This document shows, one piece after another, positions 1-10,023 of a stretch of DNA of 64,000 bases. Numbering within the stretch: the first letter of the stretch is position 1; every line of letters starts with the position of its first letter. The notes under the pieces were generated by a model. That model did no database searches and had not been told where the DNA came from. It saw only the letters and a program-made list of their open reading frames with translations. The stretch covers positions 20,589-84,588 of the forward strand of contig JBAOKB010000167.1 of NCBI GenBank assembly GCA_037044905.1. The letters run 5' to 3'. The DNA is from Hortaea werneckii (Eukaryota; Ascomycota; Dothideomycetes; Mycosphaerellales; Teratosphaeriaceae). Both the position numbers and the translations under genes were made by a program.

Positions 1-1096
1 TGCAGACACCCTGGTTGTGGAAAAGGGTTCGTCACTAAAGAGCAGTTGAAGAACCACGAGACTACGCACACCAAGACCAAGCAACATGTCTGCCCCGAAT
101 GTGGCAAGGGCTTTGCAGTGAAGACAGCATTAACCTCACACATGAATGTCCATCGTGGCACGAAGCCGTACATCTGCGATGAGTGCGGCAAAGGCTTTGC
201 AGACAGTTCCAACTTGTCTAAGCACAAGGCCATTCACAAGAGGGCGGCGCTCAAGAAATCTCACTCACGACGGCAAAGCGCATGTACATCATGTCACGAC
301 TCGGCGCTTGCATCACCATCGCTTATGGGTCCACCACCCGGAATGGTCACGACCTTCGGATCACCATATCTGCCTGACTTCCCTGCACCTAGTATCGAGG
401 CAGCCACGGCCGACATGCTTCCGCCAGAGTACTGCGGCCTACCTTGCTTCGACGCGCACTGCAACAACGCGGAGACAGTGCCTTGTCGCAGCGCCTCGCC
501 CTGCAAATCTGCCCCTTGTAGCGACCGCGCATGTAGCGCCGACCCATGCAACGTCCCCGATTGTCATCCCCAAGACTTTTGCGACTTCGATCACTGTTTC
601 GACGGCAACGGCGGCCAAGCATGTGATTTCCCGCAGTGTAGCGAAGACCACCAGCTCCAACACTACTGTCCCGCTGCCGAAGACCAGCCTTGCTCCTTCG
701 AACCTTGCGATCTCGGCGATGGCTGTACGCAGCAGGATTGTCATGATGCACATTACTTCGACTGCTTCGGTCTCTCGGACGATACTACCACCACCACCGC
801 CACCACTCTCTCCACCCCCTCCACCCGCCCTTCCATCAGTCACCACACTAATCCGAGCATCCCGCCATCATCCTCCGGCATGTCCTCCTGGCGCGCAGGA
901 GCCGGACGTCATCATCTTCACCTCCCCCAGCATACACAACTAGACGGTAGCACGGCTACCACTACTCCCGCCACTGACCCTTTCAGTCTCGACCACGACG
1001 ACGGCCTGAGCGAAGGGTTCAAGCAGCTGAATGACTTCATCCATGACTGTGGCGATTTCTGCGGATGTCCTGCTGCGGCGGATGCTTTGGCAAGGA

Positions 1097-1101
<5 letters not shown>
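1..1101 (+). CDS. C2H2 zinc-finger protein with cysteine-rich tail (5' partial)
   Basis: The reading frame is open from base 1, so the gene begins upstream of the window. Three consecutive C2H2 fingers are visible in the first 80 residues: the first is C-X4-C-X12-H-X3-H (CRHPGCGKGF start), and the next two are C-X2-C-X12-H-X3-H with CPECGKGF and CDECGKGF cores and TGEKP-like linkers (GTKPYIC). This indicates a nuclear sequence-specific DNA-binding protein. The fingers are followed by an unusual region of about 120 residues with some 30 cysteines in spaced C-X(2-6)-C patterns, then a Thr/Ser/Pro-rich low-complexity stretch and an acidic end. The Cys-rich part could bind metal; that is inference. 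The stop codon lies in an (ATG)n microsatellite. Metal-responsive regulators of the zafA type are a possible comparison, but domain order differs and I do not assign a name. Confidence 0.8.

Positions 1102-1133
<32 letters not shown>
1098..1133. repeat. (ATG)n trinucleotide microsatellite
   Basis: About twelve uninterrupted ATG units overlap the stop codon (TGA at 1099-1101) of the zinc-finger gene. A change in unit number would leave the stop untouched because it is in the first unit. Confidence 0.9.
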
Positions 1134-2262
1134 GTGATGGTTATGGTTATGGTGGAAGAGGAGGAGGAGGAGGAGGATGAGGAAGGGGGTCATCAATACC
1201 AGACGCCGGTCTGCACGAGCTTGGGCGTCATCCTTCTTCATTCTTGGGATTCCCCCCCCCCCCCCCCCCCCCCCCCCCCCGCCCTCCCACCCATCCATCC
1301 TTCGGCTCTTGAACTTTGACTTGCTTGGGCTGTAGAGGGATTTTGACGAGAGAAGGGCGAAAATCTCGGCAGTATAAGGGCTCGGTCTCTCTCTCTCTCT
1401 GTGTCTCTCTCTCTCCTTCCTACGCCAAAAAGGAAAGGGAGACGAAAAATTACCCCACGATAGTAATGACGACGACGACGACGGCGACGGCGACGGCGAC
1501 GGAGAAGAAGAGCAAGGAGATAAGGGGGAGAGGGGAGGCGGGAAAGAATTAGATTAGGGGGAAAAAATCGGGCGTGTTTAGTAGGCGTTTCATTACCCTT
1601 TTTTTTTTAAGATATATCCCCCGGTACAGGCACATAGGAGAGGAAAGAAAAATTAAGAGGGGTTTGCACTTTTTCTAAAGCCCATTCTTTTTTTCTCTTT
1701 TTTTTTTTTTTTGCTTTTCTTCTTTTCACCCTCTCCTTGTTCTCCTTCGCCAAATCAAAATATCCAGAGCATGCTAAATCTCTCTCTCTCCCCCTCCCTC
1801 CCTCCCTCTCTCCCCGCTCCCCGCCCCTCAAGACTTCCACGCACGAAATCCGCTGTCAAAAAGACGAGGGGTAAAAAAATAAAAACAAAATAAATAGACT
1901 TCTCCTCCTTCTCCCTTGTTTTGTAAGTGTAAATGTTTCAATCCATACAATCCATACAATACGTACATCCATCCCCCCCTTCCCGACTTTCCCCATGCGT
2001 CCCCCCTTAGCTAGAACCTCTCGCGCTCCCTAAGGGAGGGAGACCCAGACACGGCGGAAAAGCAGGACGGGGAGGCGGGGGTCCAAAGGGATGGAAAAAG
2101 ATTTGTGAGCGTGTGTTCTTTGTTCATGTCGATTTACAACCCAGCCCCGATCAAATTTTCCTCCTCGAATTTTCATTTCGTATCAGATCTCCGGCCCAGG
2201 CGTCTTCCCTTTCGGAAATAGGACAAAAGAACAAAAAAAAGAGAAAAAGGGGGAGTCTGTCT
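1102..2262. other. Intergenic, low-complexity 3' region
   Basis: No gene is recognised here. The stretch holds the poly-C tract, CT-dinucleotide runs at about 1385-1415 and 1778-1815, a (GAC)n/(GGC)n run at about 1468-1502 and several poly-T/poly-A tracts. It lies between the 3' ends of two convergent genes and probably contains both 3' UTRs. Confidence 0.6.
1252..1280. repeat. 29-base poly-C homopolymer
   Basis: An uninterrupted run of 29 cytosines lies downstream of the zinc-finger gene. Such G/C tracts are often length-polymorphic or mis-assembled, so the exact length is uncertain. Confidence 0.9.
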
Positions 2263-3515
2263 CTAGGCAGCGGCAGCAGCTGCGGTCTGTTGTTGTTGTT
2301 GTTGTTGTTGTTGTGGAGGAGGGTGGCCGTAAACGGTCTGGTATTCGTCGTGATAGCGCTTGATCTCGGTTTCTTGGAGGGCCTTGTATTTCTGTAGAAA
2401 TGGTTAGTATGTATACTCGTGGAAGCTCGGTGAGTATGTTTCCCCCAGGTCCACTTTTGGTCCTCTTTCTGCAGTACTCATTTTCAATTCATTGAGAGGG
2501 GAGAAGGGAAATAGAAGGAAATAGTGAAAAGAGACATACCGCCTTCTCCTCCTCACTAAGCGCCTTCCACTCCTGCGCAATCAGCTTGGTCCGCTCGATA
2601 ATGGCGATATTCCGGAAATCGCCACTGGCCTGGCGATTGGTGAGGAAGTGGAAGTAAGCCGTCATGGGCCGTTTGACGTGGCGCTCGTCCTGGATCGCCG
2701 GCCATTTCGTCCGGTGGCCCTTCTCCAGCTGCGACTTGCGGCGGAGCGTGGCCCGGGCTAGGTTCGCGATCCGGATCTCCTCGACCGAGTGCGATTCGAC
2801 CCAGCGTTTGTACTCGGCTTGTTTGGCTTCGCGGTGCGTGTGGGCGAGGTGGTTGTAGTGCTAACGGTTCGGAGAGGGGTTACAGGTTAGTTGTTTACAT
2901 CTCTCGGGTGGTTGATTCCTCTTTGGGGAAGCTCATGGGCTATCTCACCTCTACCTCAGCTGGCGTCGCGTTCTTCCATTCGCTCGCAACCTCGCGTGCG
3001 TGTTCGGCGAGGAGCTGCTTGTGGTCCCTAGACTCGTCGGCGGCTTTCCTCTCTTTGAGTCGGTGGGCGCGCGCCTTGGTGAACTCGATGTAAGCGGACG
3101 AGGCGCCGGAACCGACGGGGGGTGGTGTCAGGGCGGCCTTCTTTAGCTCCGTCGTCTTGAGCTTGTCCGCCCTGGCCGCCTTGACCGCCTTCTGCTCCTC
3201 AGTCAGGACCTTTTTGGGGGCCTTGGCGGGTTTCTTTTTGGCTGCCGTCTTCTTCCTGGCGTCAGTCTTTTGCTTTGCTGGCGAGTCGGCGGCGGAGGTG
3301 GCAGCGGAGGAGGTGCGTTTGACGGCGCGTTTGACGGGGCGGGAGGGTTCGCCAACAGCCTTCCGGGGTCTGCCTGGAGTCGCATAGCCCCGGCGCGGCT
3401 GGCAGGAGAAGGTTCGAATGGGGAGTTGGTGGTGGGGTGCGGGGATTGGGTTGGTTCGGAGCAGACGCGACTGAAGGGGCAGCTGGAACAGCACCCCGAC
3501 CCGGCGGCCAAGCAT
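2263..3515 (-). CDS. Mitochondrial HMG-box protein (Abf2/mtHMG-like)
   Basis: Three exons join in frame: 3515-2949, 2860-2540 and 2391-2263 (338 residues), with GTGAGA and GTATGT donors and TAG/CAG acceptors. The first 50 residues lack acidic residues and are rich in Arg (starting MLGRRVGVLF), a typical mitochondrial import signal, with a possible processing site near RRGYAT. A Lys/Ala-rich basic linker follows. Then come two HMG boxes: one from about residue 130 (SGASSAYIEFTKARA) and a better one from about 255 (KRPMTAYFHFL, ending EEKAKYKALQETE). Two tandem boxes after a presequence is the layout of yeast Abf2, which packages mitochondrial DNA into nucleoids. The C-terminus has nine Gln followed by an alanine run. 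A nuclear HMGB role is less likely because of the presequence. Confidence 0.85.
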
Positions 3516-4015
3516 GGTGGTGGTGGTGGTGGTGGTGGTGGTGATGCGCGCGTTGTTCGAAGTTCAATGGGATGAAGCGGTGGAGCGGAGAGGGTGAGTG
3601 GCGATGTCTATGAACAGCAGGCGCAATCCGGTCGCATCGATGTCCTGACCGGCAGGTGGGAGTGTGGTGCTTGCCCAAACGAAACGGGGTGAAACGCGAA
3701 GGCTGGCGCATGGGGAAGGAAGGGAAGCTCCGACCCCAATGCGCCAGCCTTTCGTGGAAGGAAGCTGGGACCAGACGCGACCTAGCGTGTCAGAATAAGC
3801 TGTCACGCCGGAAGCTTATTTCCTCTTACCCCCGAGGGGGCTGTTATTGATGGTACCTACCTAGGTATTAAAAAATTCAGTATCAAATTTCAATTGCAGC
3901 TTGGTCGACTCATCCGTCACTTGCCTGGTGTGAGTGCGTCGTGCTTGCCGTGTGTCGTGGTCTTGGTCTGCACGCCGCAATCGAGGTGAGGTTGAGATAG
4001 GATCCTTCTCCAAAC
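3516..4015. promoter_or_regulatory. Divergent promoter region between mtHMG and Trm11 genes
   Basis: This 500-base gap separates two divergently transcribed starts. A (GGT)n tract at about 3513-3541 lies immediately upstream of the HMG start. No TATA box or known operator is evident. Confidence 0.4.
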
Positions 4016-6084
4016 ATGGACTACCTCATCCGCTTCGTCCAACAACACGAGACGTTTCGCAGACCCGAGATCGAATCACTCGCCGATCTGGCCGGCTACA
4101 GTCTGGAATGGCTATCCTACTCAGACCATGTACGTCCGCCCATCTTGTCCCGGAGTAGATCAGTCGAGAGCAGGAGTCGCCTCCCGACAAGCCTCATTTT
4201 CCATCCATACAACGATCAACCTCAGGCCGAAAGGTAGGTGGCTCATGTTCTCGACTTGCTCATTCTCCCTCACTCTCTTGATCTCCCACCTCTCTTTCTC
4301 TCTCTCGCTTGTGGCCTTTTTCCTTTTTTTTTTCTTTTCTCTCACTTTGGTCTAAAGAAAAATTGAACGAAAGAAATATGACCAACCCACTCATACCCAT
4401 CTTTCCTCCTTAGTCCCCTTTCGCCGTCATCCGCTTCAAGCAACAAGAAATCACCGACGCCGCCGTCCAAACAGTCATCCAACGCTCCATCCTCTGCGAC
4501 CAAATCTACGAACTATGGGGTACCGTAGGCGGATCCAACTATGACCTTCTCCGCCAGGACATCACCTCCCGGACTCAACATCTCTGGCCACAATACCGCA
4601 CCAGCTCCTTCCGCTTCACAGTTGACAGCTACCATGGCAAGCTCTCCCTCGCCGAGCAACGCGACCTGATCGAAAGTTTCGACTTCATGTCCTTCGAAGG
4701 GCCCGTGCGGATGAAGAACCCGGACCAACACTTCACCATCTTCGAAGACTACGAGCTCGATGCCAAGCTCCCCTACCATCTCTACTTCGGCCGTTTGATC
4801 GGCGAAGGCGGTCGTAAAGCCATCAACCTGTACAACCTCAAGAAACGCAGCTACATCGCCACCACCTCCATGGACGCCGAACTCTCCCTCATCACCGCCA
4901 ACCTAACCCAAGCGGGACCAGGCAAACTCGCCTACGACCCCTTCATGGGCACGGGCTCCTTCCCTCTCGCCTGCGCCCACTTCGGCGCCGTCGTCTTCGG
5001 CTCCGACCTCGACGGCCGCAGTATCCGCGGCAAAGGCTCGCGCTCGGTACGGAATAATTTCCACCAGTACCATACCGCGCACCTTTACCTAGGCGGCTTC
5101 ATAGCGGATCTGACCAATTCTCCCTTGCGGACTTCCACCTTTCCTCATTCTCCTGACCCCACGGACAATAATCAAGGCAAAGACGAAAAGCATAGCCATC
5201 TCCAACCCCCTCTCGACGCCATCCTCTGCGACCCTCCCTACGGCGTCCGCGAAGGTCTCAAAGTCCTCGGTTCCACGCGTGCGCACTTACACGAGGTCGT
5301 GCATCTCGCGGACGGGACCCCGGCCCACTTACAGGCGAATTATCTCCCGCCTAAGCGTCCCTATAGTCTTGTGAGGATGCTGGAGGATATTCTGGAGTTT
5401 GCGGCTGAGAGGTTATATGAGGGGAGCGGGAGGTTGGGGTTGTGGATGCCGGTCGCTGGGGCTGTTGCTGGGGATAGCAGTGAAGGAGAAGGTGGGGTTG
5501 CGGAGGAGGAGGAGCAATCGCGACAGCAGCAACCCCTATCAGAATCGTCAGGAAAGGAAGAAGTCAACCCGTCAATTCCCGCCACCGCTACCACAGCAAC
5601 AGCGGACCCATCATCCCCCGCCGTCGATCCACCAAACCCCTCTCCTCCCGGACACCAACAACCCCCTCCCACCGAAGCAGTCGAACAAGAAGACCAAGAA
5701 ATCATCCCCATCCCCACCCACCCGGCCCTCCGCCTCGCGCACACCAGCCAGCAGGACTTCAACAAGTGGTCCCGACGCCTACTCATCTACGTCCGACTAC
5801 CGGAGGCCGAAGTGCCTGCAGAGGAAATTAGGATGTTTAGGGAGAAGAGGGTCGAGAGGGAACGGAGGGAGAGGGAGGAGAAAGTTCGGGAGCGGGAAAG
5901 GGAGTGGAGTGGGGAGCGGGATGTGCCGCACGGAAGAGGCGGTGGTGGTGAGGGGGCACAGGAGGGTGGGGATAGGGAGACGGACGGGGAGGGAATGAGA
6001 AAGGGGAAGAAGAAAGGAGGGCAGACGGCGGATGAGTTGAATGCGTTTCGGAAGAGGTATTTTCAGGGGTTTAGGGAGGTGTAG
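4016..6084 (+). CDS. TRM11: tRNA (guanine-N2)-methyltransferase catalytic subunit Trm11
   Basis: Exon 1 is 4016-4129 and exon 2 is 4414-6084, joined across a 284-base intron with GTACGT donor and TTAG acceptor; the join YSDH/SPFAVIRF matches the order in Trm11 proteins. The product is 594 residues. The N-terminal THUMP-like part opens MDYLIRFVQQHETFRRPEIE. The SAM-binding motif DPFMGTGSF lies at about residue 212 and the catalytic DPPYGVREG motif at about 309, both typical of N2-guanine methylases. Trm11 with Trm112 makes m2G10 in tRNA in the cytoplasm. The protein is longer than yeast Trm11 (about 430) because of a Gln/Pro/Thr-rich insert around residues 385-470 and a charged Arg/Glu-rich segment before the conserved end (KRYFQGFREV). 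The FNKWSRRLLIYVRL motif between them is family-typical. Confidence 0.93.
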
Positions 6085-7287
6085 GTGCGGTAGGGCAGGG
6101 CTGGGTAGGAGTGGAAATTGATCATGGTGATGAAGAGGAGGAGGAGAAGGGAGGTCGCCCGTTCATTTGGGAATAGGTGAACCAAAAAGGGGGGGGAAAG
6201 GAAAGAAAAGCCGGAATTTCTAGAATTCACTTTTTGATTGAAACCAAAAATCAAAAATGAGAACTCGATTCTGACCTTCTCTTCTTACGGTTTTTCCCCT
6301 CTCGATTTCGCCCTCGTCTTTCTTTGTTATGCTCTTCCCATCATCCTTCCTCGCCTCCTTCCTCGCCTCCTTCCTCGCCTCCTTCCTCGCCTCCTTCCTC
6401 GCCTCCTTCCTCGCCTCCTTCCTCGCCTCCTTCCTCGCCTCCTTCCTCGCCTCCTTCCTCGCCTTCTTCCTCGCCTTCTCCCCTTTCCTCCTTTCTAAAG
6501 ATCCGACACAAATTTGTTTTGGGGGGGGAGGGTGGAGGGAAGAAAAGGACCAAATGCGAGGAACCAAAAAAAGAAAGAGAAAAAGAAAAGAGTGAGGACG
6601 TGAGAGAGCGAGTGAGAGTCATAGACAGGACAGAGGCTAGATTAGGCCTTCGGTACCAGGGTACTAGAGGGGAACGGCGAAGTCAGGACGGGAGTCTAGT
6701 GGTTACGAGAGTGAGAGTGTGGATAATCTCGAAAGATCAAAGAAAGAAAATGGAGAAGGAAAAGAAAGATGATATCAAGAATTGTTGACGGGTCTACGTA
6801 AAATCTAGTCCCCCATCATCTTACATCCCCTTCCACATCCCTTCCACGACGGGCAGCAAGAGAAAGATTTTTCTCAAGGAACAACTCCGTTGAGTGAGGA
6901 TCCCGAGAAAAAGAAAAACACACAAACCCCGGTCCTACGAAAACATGAGCTTACACCCGTTTCGAAGCCAGAACTTGTTCTTTTCCCCCGCCCGCCTTCC
7001 TCCCTCCTCATCTGATCGAACTTTTTCTTCCATCATCATCACCAACTACGCCCTAAGCGCCATGCAATGCAAGTTGAGAGCATTTTTTCCCCGTTGCCGT
7101 TGAAGACAAACAGAAAATCTTTCCATTTTTCCCACCCGATTTTGGAATCCCCATGTGGTATCATGCGTGTAAAAGCGCTTAAGTGTTGAATCACATCCAA
7201 TTTTTCGTCATAAACATCAAAAAAAGAAAAGAGAAGGTTTAAAAGGACCATGCACCGAACAACGTCCACAAGAAGGGGACGTGTAGT
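6085..7287. other. Intergenic region between convergent genes
   Basis: The region contains the 12-bp minisatellite and purine-rich tracts on either side. I see no gene. Both flanking genes end here, so it should hold two 3' UTRs and terminators. Confidence 0.6.
6345..6480. repeat. 12-bp minisatellite (CCTTCCTCGCCT)n
   Basis: About eleven head-to-tail copies of a 12-base pyrimidine-rich unit lie between the convergent Trm11 and SAHH genes. The last two copies diverge (CGCCTTCTTCC). All six frames are open because the unit is a multiple of three and stop-free, so ORFs reading through it are artefacts. Confidence 0.92.
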
Positions 7288-8781
7288 CTAGTAACGGTAC
7301 ATCTCGCTCTTGAAGGGACCCTCGATAGGCAGGTGCATATACTCGGCCTGGACGGGGGTCATCTTGGTGAGCTTGGCGTTGACGTGGTCGAGATGGAGGA
7401 GGGCGACCTGCTCGTCGAGGATCTTGGGCAGGACGTAGACGCCCGTCGACATACGCTCGACCGAGGACTTGGCCTGAGCCTCGTCGACCTCCTTCTGGGG
7501 CGCGGCACCGGCGTCTTCGGCCTCGGTGGCACGGGCGAACTCGATGTACTTCTTGGCGAACTGCTTGTCGCCGGCCTTGTACAGCATGATCTGCGCCAGC
7601 ACCTGGTTGGTGAAGGAGCACGACATGACGAAGGATGAGTGGCCGGTGGCACAGCCCAGGTTGACCAGACGGCCCTCGGCCAGCAGGATGATGTGCCTGC
7701 CGTTGGGCATGGTGAAGCGGTCGACCTGAGGCTTGATGCTGACCTTCTCGGTGGCGTTCTTCTTGACCCAGGCAACGTCGATCTCAATGTCGAAGTGACC
7801 AATGTTGCAGACGATGGCGTTCTCACGCATCACCTCGAAGTGCTTGCCGACGAGGATGTCTCTGCAGCCGGTGGTCGTGACGAAGATCTGACCGAGAGGG
7901 GCGGCCTCCTCCATGGTGACGACCTCGAAGCCGGCCATGGCAGCCTGCAGAGCGTTGATGGGGTCGATCTCAGTGACCATGACGCGGGCACCCATGGCGT
8001 GCAGAGCCTGAGCACAGCCCTTGCCGACGTCACCGTAGCCAGCAACGACACCGATCTTGCCAGCAATCATGACGTCCGTAGCACGCTTGATACCGTCGAC
8101 CAAGCTCTCACGGCAGCCGTACAGGTTGTCGAACTTGCTCTTGGTGACAGAGTCGTTGACGTTGATGGCCGGGGCGAGCAGACCGTGGCCCTTGCCCTTG
8201 TTGTTAAGCATACGGTAGAGGTGGTGCACACCGGTGGTGGTCTCCTCGGAGATACCGTAGCAGCCCTGGAGAAGGTGAGGGTACTTCTGGTGGACGAGGG
8301 CAGTCAGGTCACCACCATCGTCAAGGATCAGGTTCAGGTCCTTGCCGGAGGGGAAGGCCTTCAGCTGCTGCTCCAAACACCAGTTGTACTCCTCTTCGGT
8401 CTCGCCCTTCCAGGCGAAGACCGGGGTGCCGCCGGCGGCGATGGCAGCTGCGGCGTGGTCCTGGGTAGAGAAGATGTTGCAGGACGTCCAGGTGATCTCA
8501 GCGCCGAGCGCCTTGAGGGTCTCGATCAGGACGGCGGTCTGGATGGCTGGAGGACGATGATGTTAGCGGTTTCCGTCTTGCCAAGCTAACAATGTCGAGG
8601 GGGACATACTCATGTGAAGGCAACCGGCGATACGAGCGCCCTTCAGTGGCTGCTCCTGGTTGTACTTCTCGCGGGTGGCCATGAGACCCGGCATCTCATG
8701 CTCGGCGAGCTCAATCTCGCGGCGACCAAAGGCCGCGAGGTTGATGTCGGCAACCTTGAACTTCTGTGCTGGCTCACCCAT
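7288..8781 (-). CDS. SAH1: S-adenosylhomocysteine hydrolase
   Basis: Exon 1 (8781-8610) and exon 2 (8546-7288) flank a 63-base intron with GTATGT donor and CCAG acceptor; the join gives GCLHM/TIQTAVLIETL, a signature of the family. The 476-residue cytosolic enzyme hydrolyses S-adenosylhomocysteine to adenosine and homocysteine, keeping methyl-transfer reactions from product inhibition. Visible motifs are the NAD-binding GYGDVGKGCAQAL, the AINVNDSVTKSKFDNLYGCR substrate-site segment, and the C-terminal GPFKSEMYRY, whose Lys and Tyr complete the NAD site of the partner subunit. It is about 25 residues longer than yeast Sah1, partly from an Ala/Glu-rich insertion near the C-terminus. Codon use is strongly GC-biased, consistent with high expression. 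Confidence 0.97.
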
Positions 8782-10023
8782 CTTGACGGTGTTGTGTTGT
8801 ATGGGGTATGTGGGAGGGAGATGAGGTGTAAGAAAAAGGTAGTGGAATGGGAATGTAGGATGGAGGAAGATGAAGTCGGAGGGAGGACAATGGGAAGAAG
8901 GACAGACAGCAGCAGGGCAGCAAAAAATCCGAATCCCATCCAATCCTAGCCCCCCGCCAGTCCATTGCCCCGCCAAAATCTGCCGTCGACTTCATTGGAC
9001 CCCTCGCCCCACTTCATCTTCTCACAGACTTACACTGCCCCCCCCCCCCCCACTTCTCAATTGCCGAGAATCGAGCGTGTCTTGCTCGCGGCCGCAGAAG
9101 TCAGTGTACGACAACATCATATACATGCTTCTCTCGGATACCCAGAGAATTCACAGACGAAGATACGAATGAAATACACTCTAGCCCGGCCGTTAGGGGG
9201 CTAGTTTCAGAAGACAGGAAAGGCATTGCTTGCATTCATACATTTCACTGTACCACATACTATTGCTACCAGCCCAGCCCCCTCTGTCCTTTTCGTCTGT
9301 CTCTCTTTCTCTCTGGTGTGAGAAAGTTGAAGGACCAATGCATGGGCTCAGTAACTCATCCGTTATCCTCTACTCCCACACAGAACATAGGAGAAAAGTG
9401 AAAACAACCCCGGCTTTTCCCCCGTGCCCGTATCAATCGCATTCCCCATTCTTTGAAATCAACGTAAAGAAGTATGCGTTACTTGGCGTCTGCTGTAAAA
9501 GAAAAAGACCTCGCTGCGGTCTTGTGGGGAGAAGAGAGAAGAAGGCTAAAGGAATGAGAGCATCCCTCTCAATCTCTTCCCCATCTCTTCGATGCAAAGA
9601 AGCAACTATTCTGCCGGGGATCTTTCGTTCCGTGCTCCTCTCCGCGAGAAGTGTTATCGGAAGTCAGGCCTCTTCCCGGAACATAAGCCACTGCTGGAAG
9701 AATTGAACGCCGAAGAAAACATGCAAGCCTGCCGCGCTCAAAGCTCTGTGTTGTACAATCTAATATCGAGGCGCGCAAGAAATAGCCCGACTTCGTGCAA
9801 AAGGGCCCTCGCGGGCTCTCGCTCTCGTGGAGATCAAAAGTGTCGATATGGCACTTCTCTCCGGAAACTTTTCTGAAAAGGTAATGACTTGAAACGCCTC
9901 GCTTAAAAAACGCCGATCAAAAAGGTTGTAGGGAGCAGTGTGGGGCAGCAGAGGTGCTGCGCTGTTCGTGGTTGTCGATGGTGGATGTTTGGAAAATTTG
10001 GCGCTGTCGTCGCGGATATCTGA
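8782..10023. other. Intergenic region upstream of SAHH
   Basis: No gene is recognised. It holds the SAHH promoter and 5' leader, a C11 tract at about 9039-9049, and the 3' flank of the next minus-strand gene. Confidence 0.55.

Noticed and set aside
6220..6788. Several frames with repeated peptides such as LPRLLPR, SSPPSSPP and EARKEARK
   Set aside because: All are translations of the 12-bp minisatellite, which has no stop in any frame.
7639..8589. 316-codon open frame on the plus strand
   Set aside because: It is the exact antisense of S-adenosylhomocysteine hydrolase, kept open by strong GC-biased codon use; its translation has no family resemblance.
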